From contig DATKMS010000096.1 of assembly GCA_035541735.1 (NCBI GenBank), forward strand, positions 22,024-86,023: DNA of 64,000 bases. Reading direction: 5' to 3'. Source of the stretch: DATKMS01 sp035541735. Its GTDB lineage: Bacteria; Desulfobacterota; Binatia; HRBIN30. This document shows positions 1 through 8,109 of this stretch, one piece after another. Positions within the stretch are counted from its first letter, which is position 1, and each line of letters begins with the position of its first letter. Below the pieces are notes generated by a model. That model had not been told where the DNA came from and did no database searches. It saw nothing but the letters and a program-made list of their open reading frames with translations. The position numbers were made by a program, and so were the translations under genes.

Positions 1-277
1 TGCCGTCCTGTCCAGGCGGCGTGCCGACGGCGATGAAGCAGACCAACGACTGGTGCACCGCGGCGGGCAGCTCGGTGGTGAACGAGAGCCGCCCCTCGGC
101 GACATTGCGTCTGATGAGCTCCTCCAGCCCCGGCTCGTAGATGGGTACGACGCCCTGGCGCAGCCGCGCCACCTTCTCTGCGTCGATGTCGACGCAGATC
201 ACATCATTACCACTCTCGGCCAAGCAGGTGCCGGCGACCAATCCGACATAGCCCGTGCCGACGACACAGACCTTCAC
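1..277 (-). CDS. ugd: UDP-glucose/GDP-mannose dehydrogenase family, N-terminal part (runs off the left edge)
   Basis: Only the first 92 codons are present. The product starts VKVCVVGTGYVGLVAGTCLA, the Rossmann NAD-binding motif GxGYVG of UDP-glucose 6-dehydrogenases, and continues with DIDAEKVARL and IYEPGLEELI, both typical of this family. It ends at the window edge within the FIAVGTPP segment. The start is GTG at 277, chosen because a GGAGGGAG ribosome binding site lies just upstream (279-286). The enzyme oxidises UDP-glucose to UDP-glucuronate (or GDP-mannose to GDP-mannuronate; the N-terminus does not separate these), which fits a precursor role for the polysaccharide locus to the right. 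A probable terminator separates it from the upstream GT2 gene, so it likely has its own promoter between about 278 and 298. Confidence 0.88.
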   Translation of the reverse strand, partial: MKVCVVGTGYVGLVAGTCLAESGNDVICVDIDAEKVARLRQGVVPIYEPGLEELIRRNVAEGRLSFTTELPAAVHQSLVCFIAVGTPPGQDG

Positions 278-298
278 GCTCCCTCCTCATCGCGGTGC

Positions 299-337
299 AA
301 AAAAGGGCCTGCCGGCAGCATTGCCATCGCAGACCCT
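299..337 (-). terminator. Probable rho-independent terminator after the GT2 gene
   Basis: On the minus strand a 9-bp stem (AGGGTCTGC at 337-329 pairing with GCAGGCCCT at 312-304, one G-T pair) is followed at once by a run of six T (304-299). It lies about 100 bases past the stop of the GT2 gene and just before the ugd start, so it would end the sucD-to-GT2 transcript. Confidence 0.65.
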
Positions 338-441
338 TCCTCTCACACCCCGTCGTATCAGGGGTTTCGTATAGCGGCGCCCGGAGGCGAAGTCAACGCA
401 TTTACCGATGCCGGCTCTCGACAGGCGGACCCCAGAGTCGT

Positions 442-1419
442 TCAGGCGCTTTCGGTCACGTTGGGCCCTCCGCCCCCGCGCAGGACTTCGGCGACCCGGT
501 ACACCGGTTTGTTCTGTGATTCGTGATAGGTGCGCACCAGCAACTCGCCCAGCAGGCCCATGGTGATGAACTGCAACCCCATCAACGTGAGCAAGATGCC
601 GAGCCACACCAACGGTCGCTGGGCCAGCGGCACGCCCAAAAGGAGGCGCTCGAAGCCGAGGATGCTGGTAATCGTCAAGCCGATGGCGCTGCACGCCAGG
701 CCGATGCCACCGAAGATTTGGATCGGGCGGGTCGAGTAGCTCGACAGAAACTTCACGGTGATCAGGTCGAGCATCACGCGGATGGTGCGTGACAGGCCAT
801 ACTTCGATACCCCGGCGCGGCGCGGACGATGATGCACTTGCACCTCGGCGATGCGCGCACCAAGGTCGTCGGCCAACGCCGGAATGAAACGGTGCATCTC
901 GCCATAGAGCCGCAGGCCGCGCACCACGTCGTGGCGCATGACCTTCAGGGTACAGCCGTAGTCGTGCAGGCGCACGCCGGTAATCAAGCCGATGAGGCTG
1001 TTGGCAATCACCGACGGTAGACGCCGCGACCACAACGGGTCCTGCCGTGGGAGCCGCCATCCGGCCACGACGTCGTATCCTTCGCCGAGCTTGGCCAGCA
1101 TCGCGGGGATGTCGGCGGGATCGTTCTGCCCATCCGCATCCAACGCCACAAGCACCGCACCGCTGGCGTGGTCGAAGCCCGCAGCCAGGGCCGCCGTCTG
1201 GCCGTAGTTGCGGGGCAGGCGCACGACAACGATACGCGGATCGCGCCGCTGCAGTTCGCTGAGCACCGCAAAGCTGCGGTCCGTACTCCCATCATCGACG
1301 TAGATCACCTCGTACGACCGTCCCAGGGGCACCAGCGCGCGACTGATTTCGGCGTCGAGGGGTTCGAGATTGTCCGCCTCGTTGTAAACCGGCACGACGA
1401 CGGAAAGGTCGATGCTCAT
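442..1419 (-). CDS. GT2 glycosyltransferase, DPM1/GtrB-like, with two C-terminal membrane segments
   Basis: The product has 325 residues. The N-terminus SIDLSVVVPVYNEADNL is the GT2 nucleotide-binding strand, followed by YVDDGSTD and the metal-binding DADGQNDP. Two hydrophobic segments in the last 100 residues (about 235-260 and 270-298) match polyprenyl-phosphate hexosyltransferases of the DPM1/GtrB/ArnC class, which load a sugar from a nucleotide carrier onto undecaprenyl phosphate at the inner membrane. The exact sugar cannot be read from the sequence. It is translationally coupled to the upstream PfkB kinase by an ATGA overlap (1416-1419). Its product could be the lipid-linked donor for the ArnT-like transferase encoded near 14 kb, but that link is inference. 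Confidence 0.88.
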   Translation of the reverse strand: MSIDLSVVVPVYNEADNLEPLDAEISRALVPLGRSYEVIYVDDGSTDRSFAVLSELQRRDPRIVVVRLPRNYGQTAALAAGFDHASGAVLVALDADGQNDPADIPAMLAKLGEGYDVVAGWRLPRQDPLWSRRLPSVIANSLIGLITGVRLHDYGCTLKVMRHDVVRGLRLYGEMHRFIPALADDLGARIAEVQVHHRPRRAGVSKYGLSRTIRVMLDLITVKFLSSYSTRPIQIFGGIGLACSAIGLTITSILGFERLLLGVPLAQRPLVWLGILLTLMGLQFITMGLLGELLVRTYHESQNKPVYRVAEVLRGGGGPNVTESA

Positions 1420-2324
1420 ACGCCGTTGAGGTCTGTCAAGCTGACGAACTGACGATAGCGATGCTCGATGGCGTCGTGTGTCAGCGCCCGCAGCCGGTTC
1501 GTCCCAAAATCCTCGACGACGAACGACGCCATGACACTGCCGTAGACGATGGCGCGGCGCAGCCCCGCTTCGGAGCGATCGCCCGAACGCGCCAGCTGAC
1601 CCATGAAGCCGCCCGCAAAGGTGTCGCCGGCGCCGGTCGGATCAAAGACCTCTTCGAGTGGAAACGCCGGCACGGCGAACACCGAGTTGGCGGAGAACTG
1701 AATGACACCATACTCGCCGCGCTTGATCAGCACGCGCTGCGGACCCATCGCGAGCAGACGGCGGGCCGCCCGCACCACGTTGCGCTCGCCGCTGAGCAGC
1801 CGGGCCTCCTCATCGTTGATCACCAGGATTCCCACGCGGCCCAGCAACTCCTCCAGGTCACCCCGTGAGCCGGTGATCCAATGGTTCATGGTGTCGCAGC
1901 CGACGATGCCCGGAGCCGCGAGCTGATCCAGCACCATCGCCTGCAGCTGCGGATCGATATTCGCGAGAAACACGTACTGCGCCCCGCGATGGCTGGCGGG
2001 CAGCTGCGGCTTGAAGTCGGCGAAGACGTTGAGCTGCAGGTCCAACGTGTCGCGCTGGTTCATGTCCTCATGGTAGCGCCCGGCCCAGAAGCCAGTGCGG
2101 CCCGTGCGCATCTGCAAGCCGCTCAGATCAATGCCGCGGCGCTTGAGGAAGTCGATCTCCTCCTGCGGAAAATCCTCGCCGACGGCGGCCACCATCTGCA
2201 CTGGGGTGAAAAAGCTCGCGGCGATGGAGAAATACGTCGCTGCGCCGCCGAGAGCGCGGTCGATCTTGCCATGCGGGGTTTCGATCGAATCGAAGAAGAC
2301 GGAACCGACGACGAGAATGCTCAC
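1416..2324 (-). CDS. PfkB/ribokinase-family carbohydrate or nucleoside kinase
   Basis: A 302-residue protein starting SILVVGSVFFDSIETPHG, with the second PfkB signature DPTGAGDTFAGGFMG near the C-terminus; the Asp of GAGD is the catalytic base in this family. The GTG start at 2324 is supported by an AAGGAG ribosome binding site six bases upstream. Members phosphorylate sugars or nucleosides (fructose, ribose, adenosine) with ATP, and the substrate cannot be assigned from sequence alone. The gene directly upstream is mtnP, whose reaction releases adenine and methylthioribose-1-phosphate, so a nucleoside or pentose substrate is plausible. A 98-base gap separates it from mtnP, and it overlaps the downstream GT2 by four bases. 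Confidence 0.85.
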   Translation of the reverse strand: MSILVVGSVFFDSIETPHGKIDRALGGAATYFSIAASFFTPVQMVAAVGEDFPQEEIDFLKRRGIDLSGLQMRTGRTGFWAGRYHEDMNQRDTLDLQLNVFADFKPQLPASHRGAQYVFLANIDPQLQAMVLDQLAAPGIVGCDTMNHWITGSRGDLEELLGRVGILVINDEEARLLSGERNVVRAARRLLAMGPQRVLIKRGEYGVIQFSANSVFAVPAFPLEEVFDPTGAGDTFAGGFMGQLARSGDRSEAGLRRAIVYGSVMASFVVEDFGTNRLRALTHDAIEHRYRQFVSLTDLNGV

Positions 2325-2422
2325 GGAGAACTCCTTGACTGATGGTTTATCGCGGATCGCTCATCGCCTTCGCAGAGCGACCGCATGCGTGGTTCTCTGA
2401 CCATCGGTGCTCGGCCAGCTTC

Positions 2423-3280
2423 TCAGAGGTACTTCCCAATGATGATGGCGAGATCCCGCCTGACGGCCTCCGGGACGCGGGCGCGATCGGTGATGATGGC
2501 GTGCTGCAGCGCCCGCGCGCAGGCGCAGCTGCGCTGGCCGGGCAGATGCGGCACCGCGTCGGCAATCACGCTCTGGGCCTTGGCGACGTTCTCACCAAGA
2601 ATTCGCAGCACGTCGCCAATCACGACGTCGTCGTGCACCTCATGCCAGCAATCGTAGTCGGTCGCCAGCGCCAGGGTGGCAAAACAGATCTCCGCCTCGC
2701 GCGCCAGCTTGGCCTCTTGCAGATTGGTCATGCCGATGACGTCGGCACCCCACTGCCGATAGAGGAACGACTCGGCGCGCGTCGAGAACTGGGGGCCTTC
2801 CATGCAGACGTATGTGCCGCGTGGATGCGCCGTCGCGCCCAGCCGGGCCGCCGATTCCACCAGCGCCGAACTGAGCACGGGGCAAAATGGATCCGCAAAC
2901 GTGACGTGGGCGACAAGGCCGTTGCCGAAGAACGTACTGGGCCGCCGATACGTCCGGTCGATGAGCTGGTCCGGGACGACAAGGTCCCCGGGCCGGATCT
3001 CCTCCCGCAGACTGCCAACGGCGCCGACGCCGATGATCCATTCGGCACCCAGCTTCTTCATGCCGTAGATGTTGGCCCGGAAGTTGACCTCCGAGGGCAG
3101 GATGCGGTGACCGCGACCATGGCGCGGAAGAAAGATCAGGCGCACGCCCGACAGGGTGCCGCTGACAAACTCGTCCGAGGGATCGCCGAACGGCGTCGTC
3201 AGACGGGTGCGCTCGACACCGGCCAGCCCCGCCATCTCATATAAGCCACTGCCGCCAATGACACCGACGGTTTTCACCAC
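2423..3280 (-). CDS. mtnP: S-methyl-5'-thioadenosine phosphorylase
   Basis: The 285-residue product contains the phosphate-binding GVIGGSGLY near the N-terminus, LPRHGRGH, the purine-phosphorylase motif YVCMEGPQFSTRAE, and MTNLQEAKLAREAE. These are diagnostic of methylthioadenosine phosphorylase rather than other purine nucleoside phosphorylases. It cleaves methylthioadenosine with phosphate to adenine and methylthioribose-1-phosphate in methionine salvage, and it is cytosolic. The start is GTG at 3280; a second GTG follows at 3277. It begins seven bases after the stop of the lipid kinase gene and is probably in the same operon. No other mtn gene is visible in the window. Confidence 0.93.
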   Translation of the reverse strand: MVKTVGVIGGSGLYEMAGLAGVERTRLTTPFGDPSDEFVSGTLSGVRLIFLPRHGRGHRILPSEVNFRANIYGMKKLGAEWIIGVGAVGSLREEIRPGDLVVPDQLIDRTYRRPSTFFGNGLVAHVTFADPFCPVLSSALVESAARLGATAHPRGTYVCMEGPQFSTRAESFLYRQWGADVIGMTNLQEAKLAREAEICFATLALATDYDCWHEVHDDVVIGDVLRILGENVAKAQSVIADAVPHLPGQRSCACARALQHAIITDRARVPEAVRRDLAIIIGKYL

Positions 3281-3287
3281 GCGCCCC

Positions 3288-4253
3288 CTATTTCTGGATG
3301 ATCGTCAGTCGCGGCCCGGTGCGTACATCGAGTTGCGGCACCACACCGAGCACGTCACCATCGATCATGTACTGGCTCGGCCGTGAAAACTCAACTCGCA
3401 CATGCCGCGCGACATTGTCGTACAGCTCAGCGATTTCCAACGGCAAGCCGCGCCGCAGCCGCCACAGCCGCGGCACAACCTCGCGTGGCGTGATTGGACC
3501 CGCGAGCAGGTGGAAGAAGCCCCGCTTGCGCGTTGCCAGGTAGGTCGCTTTGAGCCCCAACCCGATATCGGTGATGCTGCTGGCGTAGATGAAGGTAAAC
3601 CGCCGGTGAGGGACGCGTTCGTCGTCGCAGTCGATGTCCGCCTCGATTGGCTGCAACAAACCGCGCGACAGTGGCGAGTTCGTTAGCGATGACAGAATGA
3701 GCCGGGCAAACAGCCTGGCGGCTGCCCGCGGTCCGGCGGCGCGACCGGCGTAGTACACGTGCAGGAAGTTGACGACGATACCGGCACCGACCATGAAACC
3801 GAAGTGCTCGCCGTTGACCCGGATCAAGTGGCGTTCGGTCACCTCGAACGGGCGACCCGCTCGATAATCGCTCACCGCATGGGCCAGGACCCGTTCCGGG
3901 CTGCCGTGCCGGCAACCGACCGAACGCGCAATGGTGTTCATCGAGCCCGCACGCAGCGGCAGGAACCGCGGCAACGGCGCGCCGCCGTACGCACGCACGA
4001 CGGCGGAGAGGGTACGAAAGAAACTCCCATCACCACCGCAGACGGCGAGGATGTCGATGGCGCGCTCGCGCAACTCGTGCGCCAACTCCTCCATGGCCGC
4101 CAGCGAGGTGGTCTCGCGCACGATGCCGTCGTCGCCGACCGCCTCGGTGAACAGACGGACGCGGTCGCGCGACCGTCGGTTGGCGCGCGCGTGCGGATTG
4201 ACGACGACACCGATGCCGGGCACGGCTACGCAACTTCCCGATGCAGGCGGCAC
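3288..4253 (-). CDS. Diacylglycerol kinase / sphingosine kinase (YegS-LCB5) family lipid kinase
   Basis: The 321-residue product carries the family's GGDG nucleotide-binding motif (VCGGDGSFFRTLSAV), followed by LPLRAGSMNTIARSVG in place of the usual PLGTGN, and a C-terminal SQYMIDGDVLG like the DGE motif of DAGK_cat proteins. Such enzymes phosphorylate diacylglycerol or related lipid alcohols at the inner membrane. The RAGSMN variant at the second motif suggests a substrate other than diacylglycerol. The annotated start is GTG; a second GTG about ten codons in (before PGIGVVVNP) is also possible, because the conserved region begins there. It lies between rlmN and mtnP on the same strand with gaps of 15 and 7 bases. 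Confidence 0.82.
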   Translation of the reverse strand: MPPASGSCVAVPGIGVVVNPHARANRRSRDRVRLFTEAVGDDGIVRETTSLAAMEELAHELRERAIDILAVCGGDGSFFRTLSAVVRAYGGAPLPRFLPLRAGSMNTIARSVGCRHGSPERVLAHAVSDYRAGRPFEVTERHLIRVNGEHFGFMVGAGIVVNFLHVYYAGRAAGPRAAARLFARLILSSLTNSPLSRGLLQPIEADIDCDDERVPHRRFTFIYASSITDIGLGLKATYLATRKRGFFHLLAGPITPREVVPRLWRLRRGLPLEIAELYDNVARHVRVEFSRPSQYMIDGDVLGVVPQLDVRTGPRLTIIQK

Positions 4254-4268
4254 CCTTGGCGACTGAGG

Positions 4269-5312
4269 TCAATGAAGGGTGCGGCCCGCCAGCGCCAGCT
4301 GACCGCACGCCGCTTGAATGTCGCGCCCGCGGCTCTGGCGGATCGTGGCGTGGACGTTGTGCGTCAGCAACCGTTCCTGAAAGCGCAAGATGGTCGGCGC
4401 GGATGAGCAGGCAAAGCCGGCTCCTGGGAACGGATTGAACGGGATCAAGTTGACCTTGGCAGGGATGCCGCGCAGCAAACGCACCAACCGTGCAGCGTCA
4501 TCCAGAGAGTCATTGACGCCGGCGAGCATGACGTACTCGAACGTGATACGCCGGCGCTGCGGGATCGGCAACGAGCGGCACATCGCCATCAGCGTCTCCA
4601 ATGGGTAGCGCCGGTTGACGGGCATGAGCCGTTCGCGCTGCGCATCCGTGGTCGCACTCAACGACACGGCGAGCTGCACGTTGGTGTCACCCACCAACCG
4701 CTGCATCGCCGGCACCAACCCGACGGTCGAGACGGTGATGCGCCGCGCTGACAGGCCGATGCCCCAATCTGCAGTCAGCAGCTCGATGGCCTGCACGACC
4801 GCGTCGTAATTGGCGAGCGGCTCGCCCATCCCCATGAACACGACATTGGAGATGCGTTCGCCCGCACGCAGGACTTGCTGCGCGGCGAGCACCTGGCCGG
4901 CAATCTCCGTCGCCGTCAGATTACGGACCAAGCCTAAGCGTGCCGTGGCGCAGAACGCGCACGCCATGCCACACCCCGCTTGCGACGAGATGCACAGCGT
5001 CAGCCGCGGCGGGTCGGGGATGAGCACCGACTCGATGGCAGCGCGCGCGTCCAATTTGAAGAGAAGCTTGCGCGTGTCGTCGGCCGACTCGACAACCAGC
5101 GCCGGCGTCAACCGCGGAAAGAGGAAGTGGCTCTCGAGCGCCGCCCGCAGAGTCTGCGGTAGGTTGCTCATTGCCGCAAAGCTGCTGGCGTGCCGCCGGT
5201 ACACCCAGGAAAGGATCTGGGTGGCCCGATACGCGGACTCGCCCTCTGCCGCCAGCCAGGCACGCAGCGCTGCGGGTGTCAGCGCCACTGGCGCACGTGC
5301 CACCGCACGCAC
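4269..5312 (-). CDS. rlmN: Dual-specificity 23S rRNA/tRNA adenine-C2 methyltransferase (radical SAM)
   Basis: Contains the radical-SAM cluster motif CGMACAFC, the downstream GMGEPLANYD motif, and the C-terminal Cys of DIQAACGQLA that acts as the methyl-transferring cysteine in RlmN. It methylates C2 of A2503 in 23S rRNA and A37 in some tRNAs. The reading frame is open up to 5447, but the first 30-odd codons would lie inside ndk and are not RlmN-like. The conserved N-terminal region (TPAALRAWL) begins shortly after a GTG at 5312, giving about 347 residues, the usual family length. TTG at 5318 or GTG at 5303 are alternatives; none has a clear ribosome binding site. It follows ndk directly. Confidence 0.9.
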   Translation of the reverse strand: MRAVARAPVALTPAALRAWLAAEGESAYRATQILSWVYRRHASSFAAMSNLPQTLRAALESHFLFPRLTPALVVESADDTRKLLFKLDARAAIESVLIPDPPRLTLCISSQAGCGMACAFCATARLGLVRNLTATEIAGQVLAAQQVLRAGERISNVVFMGMGEPLANYDAVVQAIELLTADWGIGLSARRITVSTVGLVPAMQRLVGDTNVQLAVSLSATTDAQRERLMPVNRRYPLETLMAMCRSLPIPQRRRITFEYVMLAGVNDSLDDAARLVRLLRGIPAKVNLIPFNPFPGAGFACSSAPTILRFQERLLTHNVHATIRQSRGRDIQAACGQLALAGRTLH

Positions 5313-5349
5313 CGCCAAAGTGGAACATTTGTGCGCGGCGATCGTCGGG

Positions 5350-5772
5350 TCAGCCTTCGCAAATCTCGGCTTGGCTGAAGAAGAAGCTGATTTCCCAGCG
5401 CGCGGTATCGGGGGCGTCTGACCCATGGCAGGCGTTCTTTTCCACATCGGTCCCCAAGTCGCCGCGGATGGTTCCTTTCGGAGCCTTGGTCGAGTCGGTC
5501 GGGCCCATGATGTCGCGGTTCTTGGCGATGGCGTTCTCCCCTTCGAGCACGGAGACGAACACCGGCCCCGAGGACATGAAGTCGATCAGGCTGCGGTAAA
5601 AGGGCCGATCCTTGTGGACGATGTAAAAGCGCGCCGCGGTGTCGGGCGACAGCCGCAGCAACTTGCCGGCGACGATGCGCAAGCCGGCCGCCTCGAAGCG
5701 TCGCAGAATCTCGCCGATCGCGTGCTTGCGCACCGCGTCGGGCTTCACGATGGAGAGGGTGCGTTCGATCAT
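5350..5772 (-). CDS. ndk: Nucleoside diphosphate kinase
   Basis: A 140-residue protein, the standard length, starting MIERTLSIVKPDAVRK. Family motifs are present: RPFYRSLIDFMSSGPV, GPTDSTKAPKGTIRGD, and NACHGSDA, whose His is the phosphorylated catalytic residue. It transfers the terminal phosphate between nucleoside triphosphates and diphosphates in the cytosol and helps supply GTP, UTP and CTP for nucleotide-sugar synthesis. Its ATG overlaps the sucD stop by four bases (ATGA), so the two are translationally coupled. This fits the biochemical link between succinyl-CoA synthetase and Ndk in nucleotide balance. Confidence 0.96.
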   Translation of the reverse strand: MIERTLSIVKPDAVRKHAIGEILRRFEAAGLRIVAGKLLRLSPDTAARFYIVHKDRPFYRSLIDFMSSGPVFVSVLEGENAIAKNRDIMGPTDSTKAPKGTIRGDLGTDVEKNACHGSDAPDTARWEISFFFSQAEICEG

Positions 5773-6650
5773 TTCCGTGCCTCCTTCAGCGCCGCCGCCA
5801 TGGTGCTGCCGAGCTCGGCGGGGCTCTTGGCGACGCGAATCCGCGCGGCCTCGAAGGCCTTGATTTTGTCGGCGGCGGTTCCCCGCCCGCCGGCGATGAT
5901 CGCGCCGGCGTGCCCCATGCGCTTTCCAGGCGGCGCCGTCTGCCCAGCCACAAAGGCCACCACCGGCTTGCTCATGTGCTGCTGCACGAACTCCGCAGCC
6001 TGCTCCTCCGCAGAACCTCCGATCTCACCGATGAGGATGACGCCTTCGGTGCCAGGATCATCCTGGAAGAGCCGCAGGGCGTCGATGAACCCGGTACCGA
6101 TAATTGGATCGCCGCCGATGCCGATGCACGTCGACTGCCCCAACCCCAACTGCGTGAGCTGGTGCACCGCCTCGTACGTCAACGTGCCGCTGCGCGAGAC
6201 GACGCCGATGGTTCCCGGCTTGTGAATATAGCCTGGCATGATGCCGATCTTGCACTCTCCGGGGGTGATGATGCCCGGGCAGTTCGGACCGATGAGCCGC
6301 GTCGAACGCCCATCCAGGTAGCGTTTGACGCGCACCATGTCGAGCACAGGAATGCCTTCGGTGATACACACCGCGAGCGCCACTCCCGCGTCCGCCGCTT
6401 CCATAATGGCGTCGGCAGCGAAGGCCGGCGGCACGTAGATGACCGAGGCGGTCGCCCCGGTTGACGCCACCGCAGAGCTCACCGTGTCAAAGATCGGAAT
6501 GCCTTCGAAATCGCTGCCGCCCTTCCCGGGAGTCACGCCGGCAACCATTTGTGTTCCATATTCGCGGCAGGCACGGGTATGGAACTGCCCGGTCGCCCCA
6601 GTGATCCCTTGCGTAACCACCTTCGTCGACTTGTTGACCAGAATGCTCAC
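5769..6650 (-). CDS. sucD: Succinate-CoA ligase (ADP/GDP-forming), alpha subunit
   Basis: The 293-residue product begins MSILVNKSTKVVTQGITGATGQFH and has the CoA-binding Rossmann region, RLIGPNCPGIITPGECKIG, and the phosphohistidine motif KRMGHAGAI. It forms the alpha subunit of succinyl-CoA synthetase, which makes ATP or GTP at the substrate-level step of the citric acid cycle. The partner gene sucC, usually directly upstream, is absent: the next gene upstream is a sugar epimerase, and a promoter-like sequence lies between them. The start is GTG at 6650. It forms a tight run with ndk and rlmN downstream. Confidence 0.95.
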   Translation of the reverse strand: MSILVNKSTKVVTQGITGATGQFHTRACREYGTQMVAGVTPGKGGSDFEGIPIFDTVSSAVASTGATASVIYVPPAFAADAIMEAADAGVALAVCITEGIPVLDMVRVKRYLDGRSTRLIGPNCPGIITPGECKIGIMPGYIHKPGTIGVVSRSGTLTYEAVHQLTQLGLGQSTCIGIGGDPIIGTGFIDALRLFQDDPGTEGVILIGEIGGSAEEQAAEFVQQHMSKPVVAFVAGQTAPPGKRMGHAGAIIAGGRGTAADKIKAFEAARIRVAKSPAELGSTMAAALKEARK

Positions 6651-6689
6651 GCGCTACACCTCGATCGCACAGTGCTCCGCAAAGGCGGT

Positions 6690-6718
6690 ACCGTAACCGC
6701 TCGACGGAGCGAAGTCAA
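6690..6718 (-). promoter_or_regulatory. Possible sigma-70 promoter for sucD-ndk-rlmN
   Basis: On the minus strand TTGACT (6718-6713; five of six matches to the -35 consensus) is followed after 17 bases by TACGGT (6695-6690), a weak -10. It sits in the 85-base gap between the epimerase stop and sucD, about 40 bases ahead of the sucD start. Confidence 0.4.
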
Positions 6719-6735
6719 TTTTTGTGGTGGGAGTG

Positions 6736-7695
6736 TCAGGGCGCCGCGCGCGCCGCGGCGCTGCGGGCCAACTCAGCGCGGAGGGACTCGAAGGTGCGGC
6801 GCATGCCGTCTTCGAAACCGACGGTGGGATGGTAGTTCAACAAGCGCACGGCCTTGTCGATGGACGCCTGGGTGTGGCGCACGTCACCGGCACGCGCCGG
6901 CGTATGCTCGATGGTGAGCTTGCGCCCGAGCAGTGTCTGGACCGTGAGGGCGATCTCGAGCACGGAGTGGCGGGAGTTGCAGGCGACGTTGAACACTTCG
7001 CCGCCAATACCCGGCGTGGTACACGCCAGCAGGTTCGCTTGCACAACGTTGTCGATGTAGGTGAAGTCACGCGATTGTTCGCCATCGCCGTGGACGATGA
7101 GGGGCTCGCTGTTCAGCGCGGCGCGGATGAACAGCGGGACGACGGCAGCGTACTTGGATTCCGGGCTCTGCTTGGGCCCGAAGACGTTGAAATAGCGCAG
7201 GCTCACCGTCTCCAGACCGTACAGGCGCGTGTACATGCGGCAGTAGAGCTCCGCCGCGAGCTTGGCGACGGCGTACGGTGAAATCGGCGCCGGCGTCTGA
7301 TCTTCGACTTTGGGGAGAACGGGTGAGTCGCCGTACACTGATGACGACGAGGCATAGACGACGCGCCGCACGTGCGCTTCGTGGGCGGCGACCAGCAACT
7401 GCAGGGTCCCATGGGTGTTCACCGCATCAGTGCTCAACGGATCGTCGACCGAGCGCGGCACCGAACGCAGCGCGGCTTGGTGGCAGACGTACGTCACGCC
7501 GGCGACGGCGCGGCGCACCGCCTCCATGTCACGCAGGTCGCCCTCGACGATCTCCACGCGCTCGTGCACCGCGGCCAAGTTCGCCCGATCGCCGGTCGAG
7601 AAGTTGTCCAGCACCCGCACCCGCTCGCCCTTGCGGACGAGTGCCTCCACGATGTTCGAGCCGATGAAACCGGCGCCCCCAGTGACTAAGTACAT
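6736..7695 (-). CDS. Extended SDR nucleotide-sugar 4-epimerase (GalE/WbpP-like)
   Basis: A 319-residue protein starting MYLVTGGAGFIGSNIVEALV (NAD-binding TGxxGxxG). It has DNFSTGDRANL, the catalytic SSSVYGDS and SPYAVAK (YxxxK), and the family RYFNVFGP motif. The HQAALRSVPRSVDDPL segment resembles UDP-GlcNAc/UDP-hexose C4-epimerases of the WbpP type. It likely interconverts UDP-Glc(NAc) and UDP-Gal(NAc) for the polysaccharide locus. The start is ATG at 7695, supported by GAGAGGAG just upstream; the open frame extends further but lacks family sequence. It is the last gene of the minus-strand polysaccharide block, 22 bases after the small HTH gene. Confidence 0.9.
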   Translation of the reverse strand: MYLVTGGAGFIGSNIVEALVRKGERVRVLDNFSTGDRANLAAVHERVEIVEGDLRDMEAVRRAVAGVTYVCHQAALRSVPRSVDDPLSTDAVNTHGTLQLLVAAHEAHVRRVVYASSSSVYGDSPVLPKVEDQTPAPISPYAVAKLAAELYCRMYTRLYGLETVSLRYFNVFGPKQSPESKYAAVVPLFIRAALNSEPLIVHGDGEQSRDFTYIDNVVQANLLACTTPGIGGEVFNVACNSRHSVLEIALTVQTLLGRKLTIEHTPARAGDVRHTQASIDKAVRLLNYHPTVGFEDGMRRTFESLRAELARSAAARAAP

Positions 7696-7717
7696 CGGTT
7701 CTCCTCTCGTTCGAGTT

Positions 7718-8056
7718 TCACTTACCGGCGCGCCGGTCGGTCGCCACGCCGTCGCCTTCGGCGAGGGCAAAATTCTTGAGCCGCGCCACCGGTTTACGGA
7801 GCCGCCCGTCCCCAGTGCTGCGCATCAGCGCCTCGAGCGCACTGACCCGCGCCTCGAGATCGCGGGCGCGGCGTGAACGACCTTCTCCGGTCAGCGCCGC
7901 GCGCCCGCCTTCGAGGAACGTGTTGCGGATCTTGTAGGCCGTCGTGTGGCTGACCCGGTATTGCATGCGGATCTCTTCCAAACTGCGCGCGCGCTTGATC
8001 AGTTCCAGTGCCAGCGCGAACTTCTCTTCGAGCGTCAGTTTTTCGCGTGTTCTCAT
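7718..8056 (-). CDS. Small helix-turn-helix protein, transposase-OrfA-like
   Basis: A 112-residue basic protein, start ATG at 8056 with GGGGAGG upstream. Residues 9-50 (EKFALALELIKRARSLEEIR then YRVSHTTAYKIRNTFLEGG) resemble the helix-turn-helix of IS3-family OrfA proteins, followed by a short predicted coiled coil (RDLEARVSALEALM) and a basic tail. No OrfB, terminal inverted repeats or target duplication is visible around it, so it is not a complete insertion sequence. It lies in the same direction and spacing as its sugar-enzyme neighbours. It could be a domesticated DNA-binding regulator or a transposase remnant; the sequence does not decide. Confidence 0.6.
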   Translation of the reverse strand: MRTREKLTLEEKFALALELIKRARSLEEIRMQYRVSHTTAYKIRNTFLEGGRAALTGEGRSRRARDLEARVSALEALMRSTGDGRLRKPVARLKNFALAEGDGVATDRRAGK

Positions 8057-8109
8057 ACACCATCCTCCCCTGAACAACTTGCTTGTCCTGGGTAAAACTC
8101 GTGCCTACT

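Noticed and set aside
5313..5447. N-terminal extension of rlmN into ndk
   Set aside because: The first 45 codons mostly overlap ndk, are Ser/Ala/Lys-rich and are not part of RlmN proteins.
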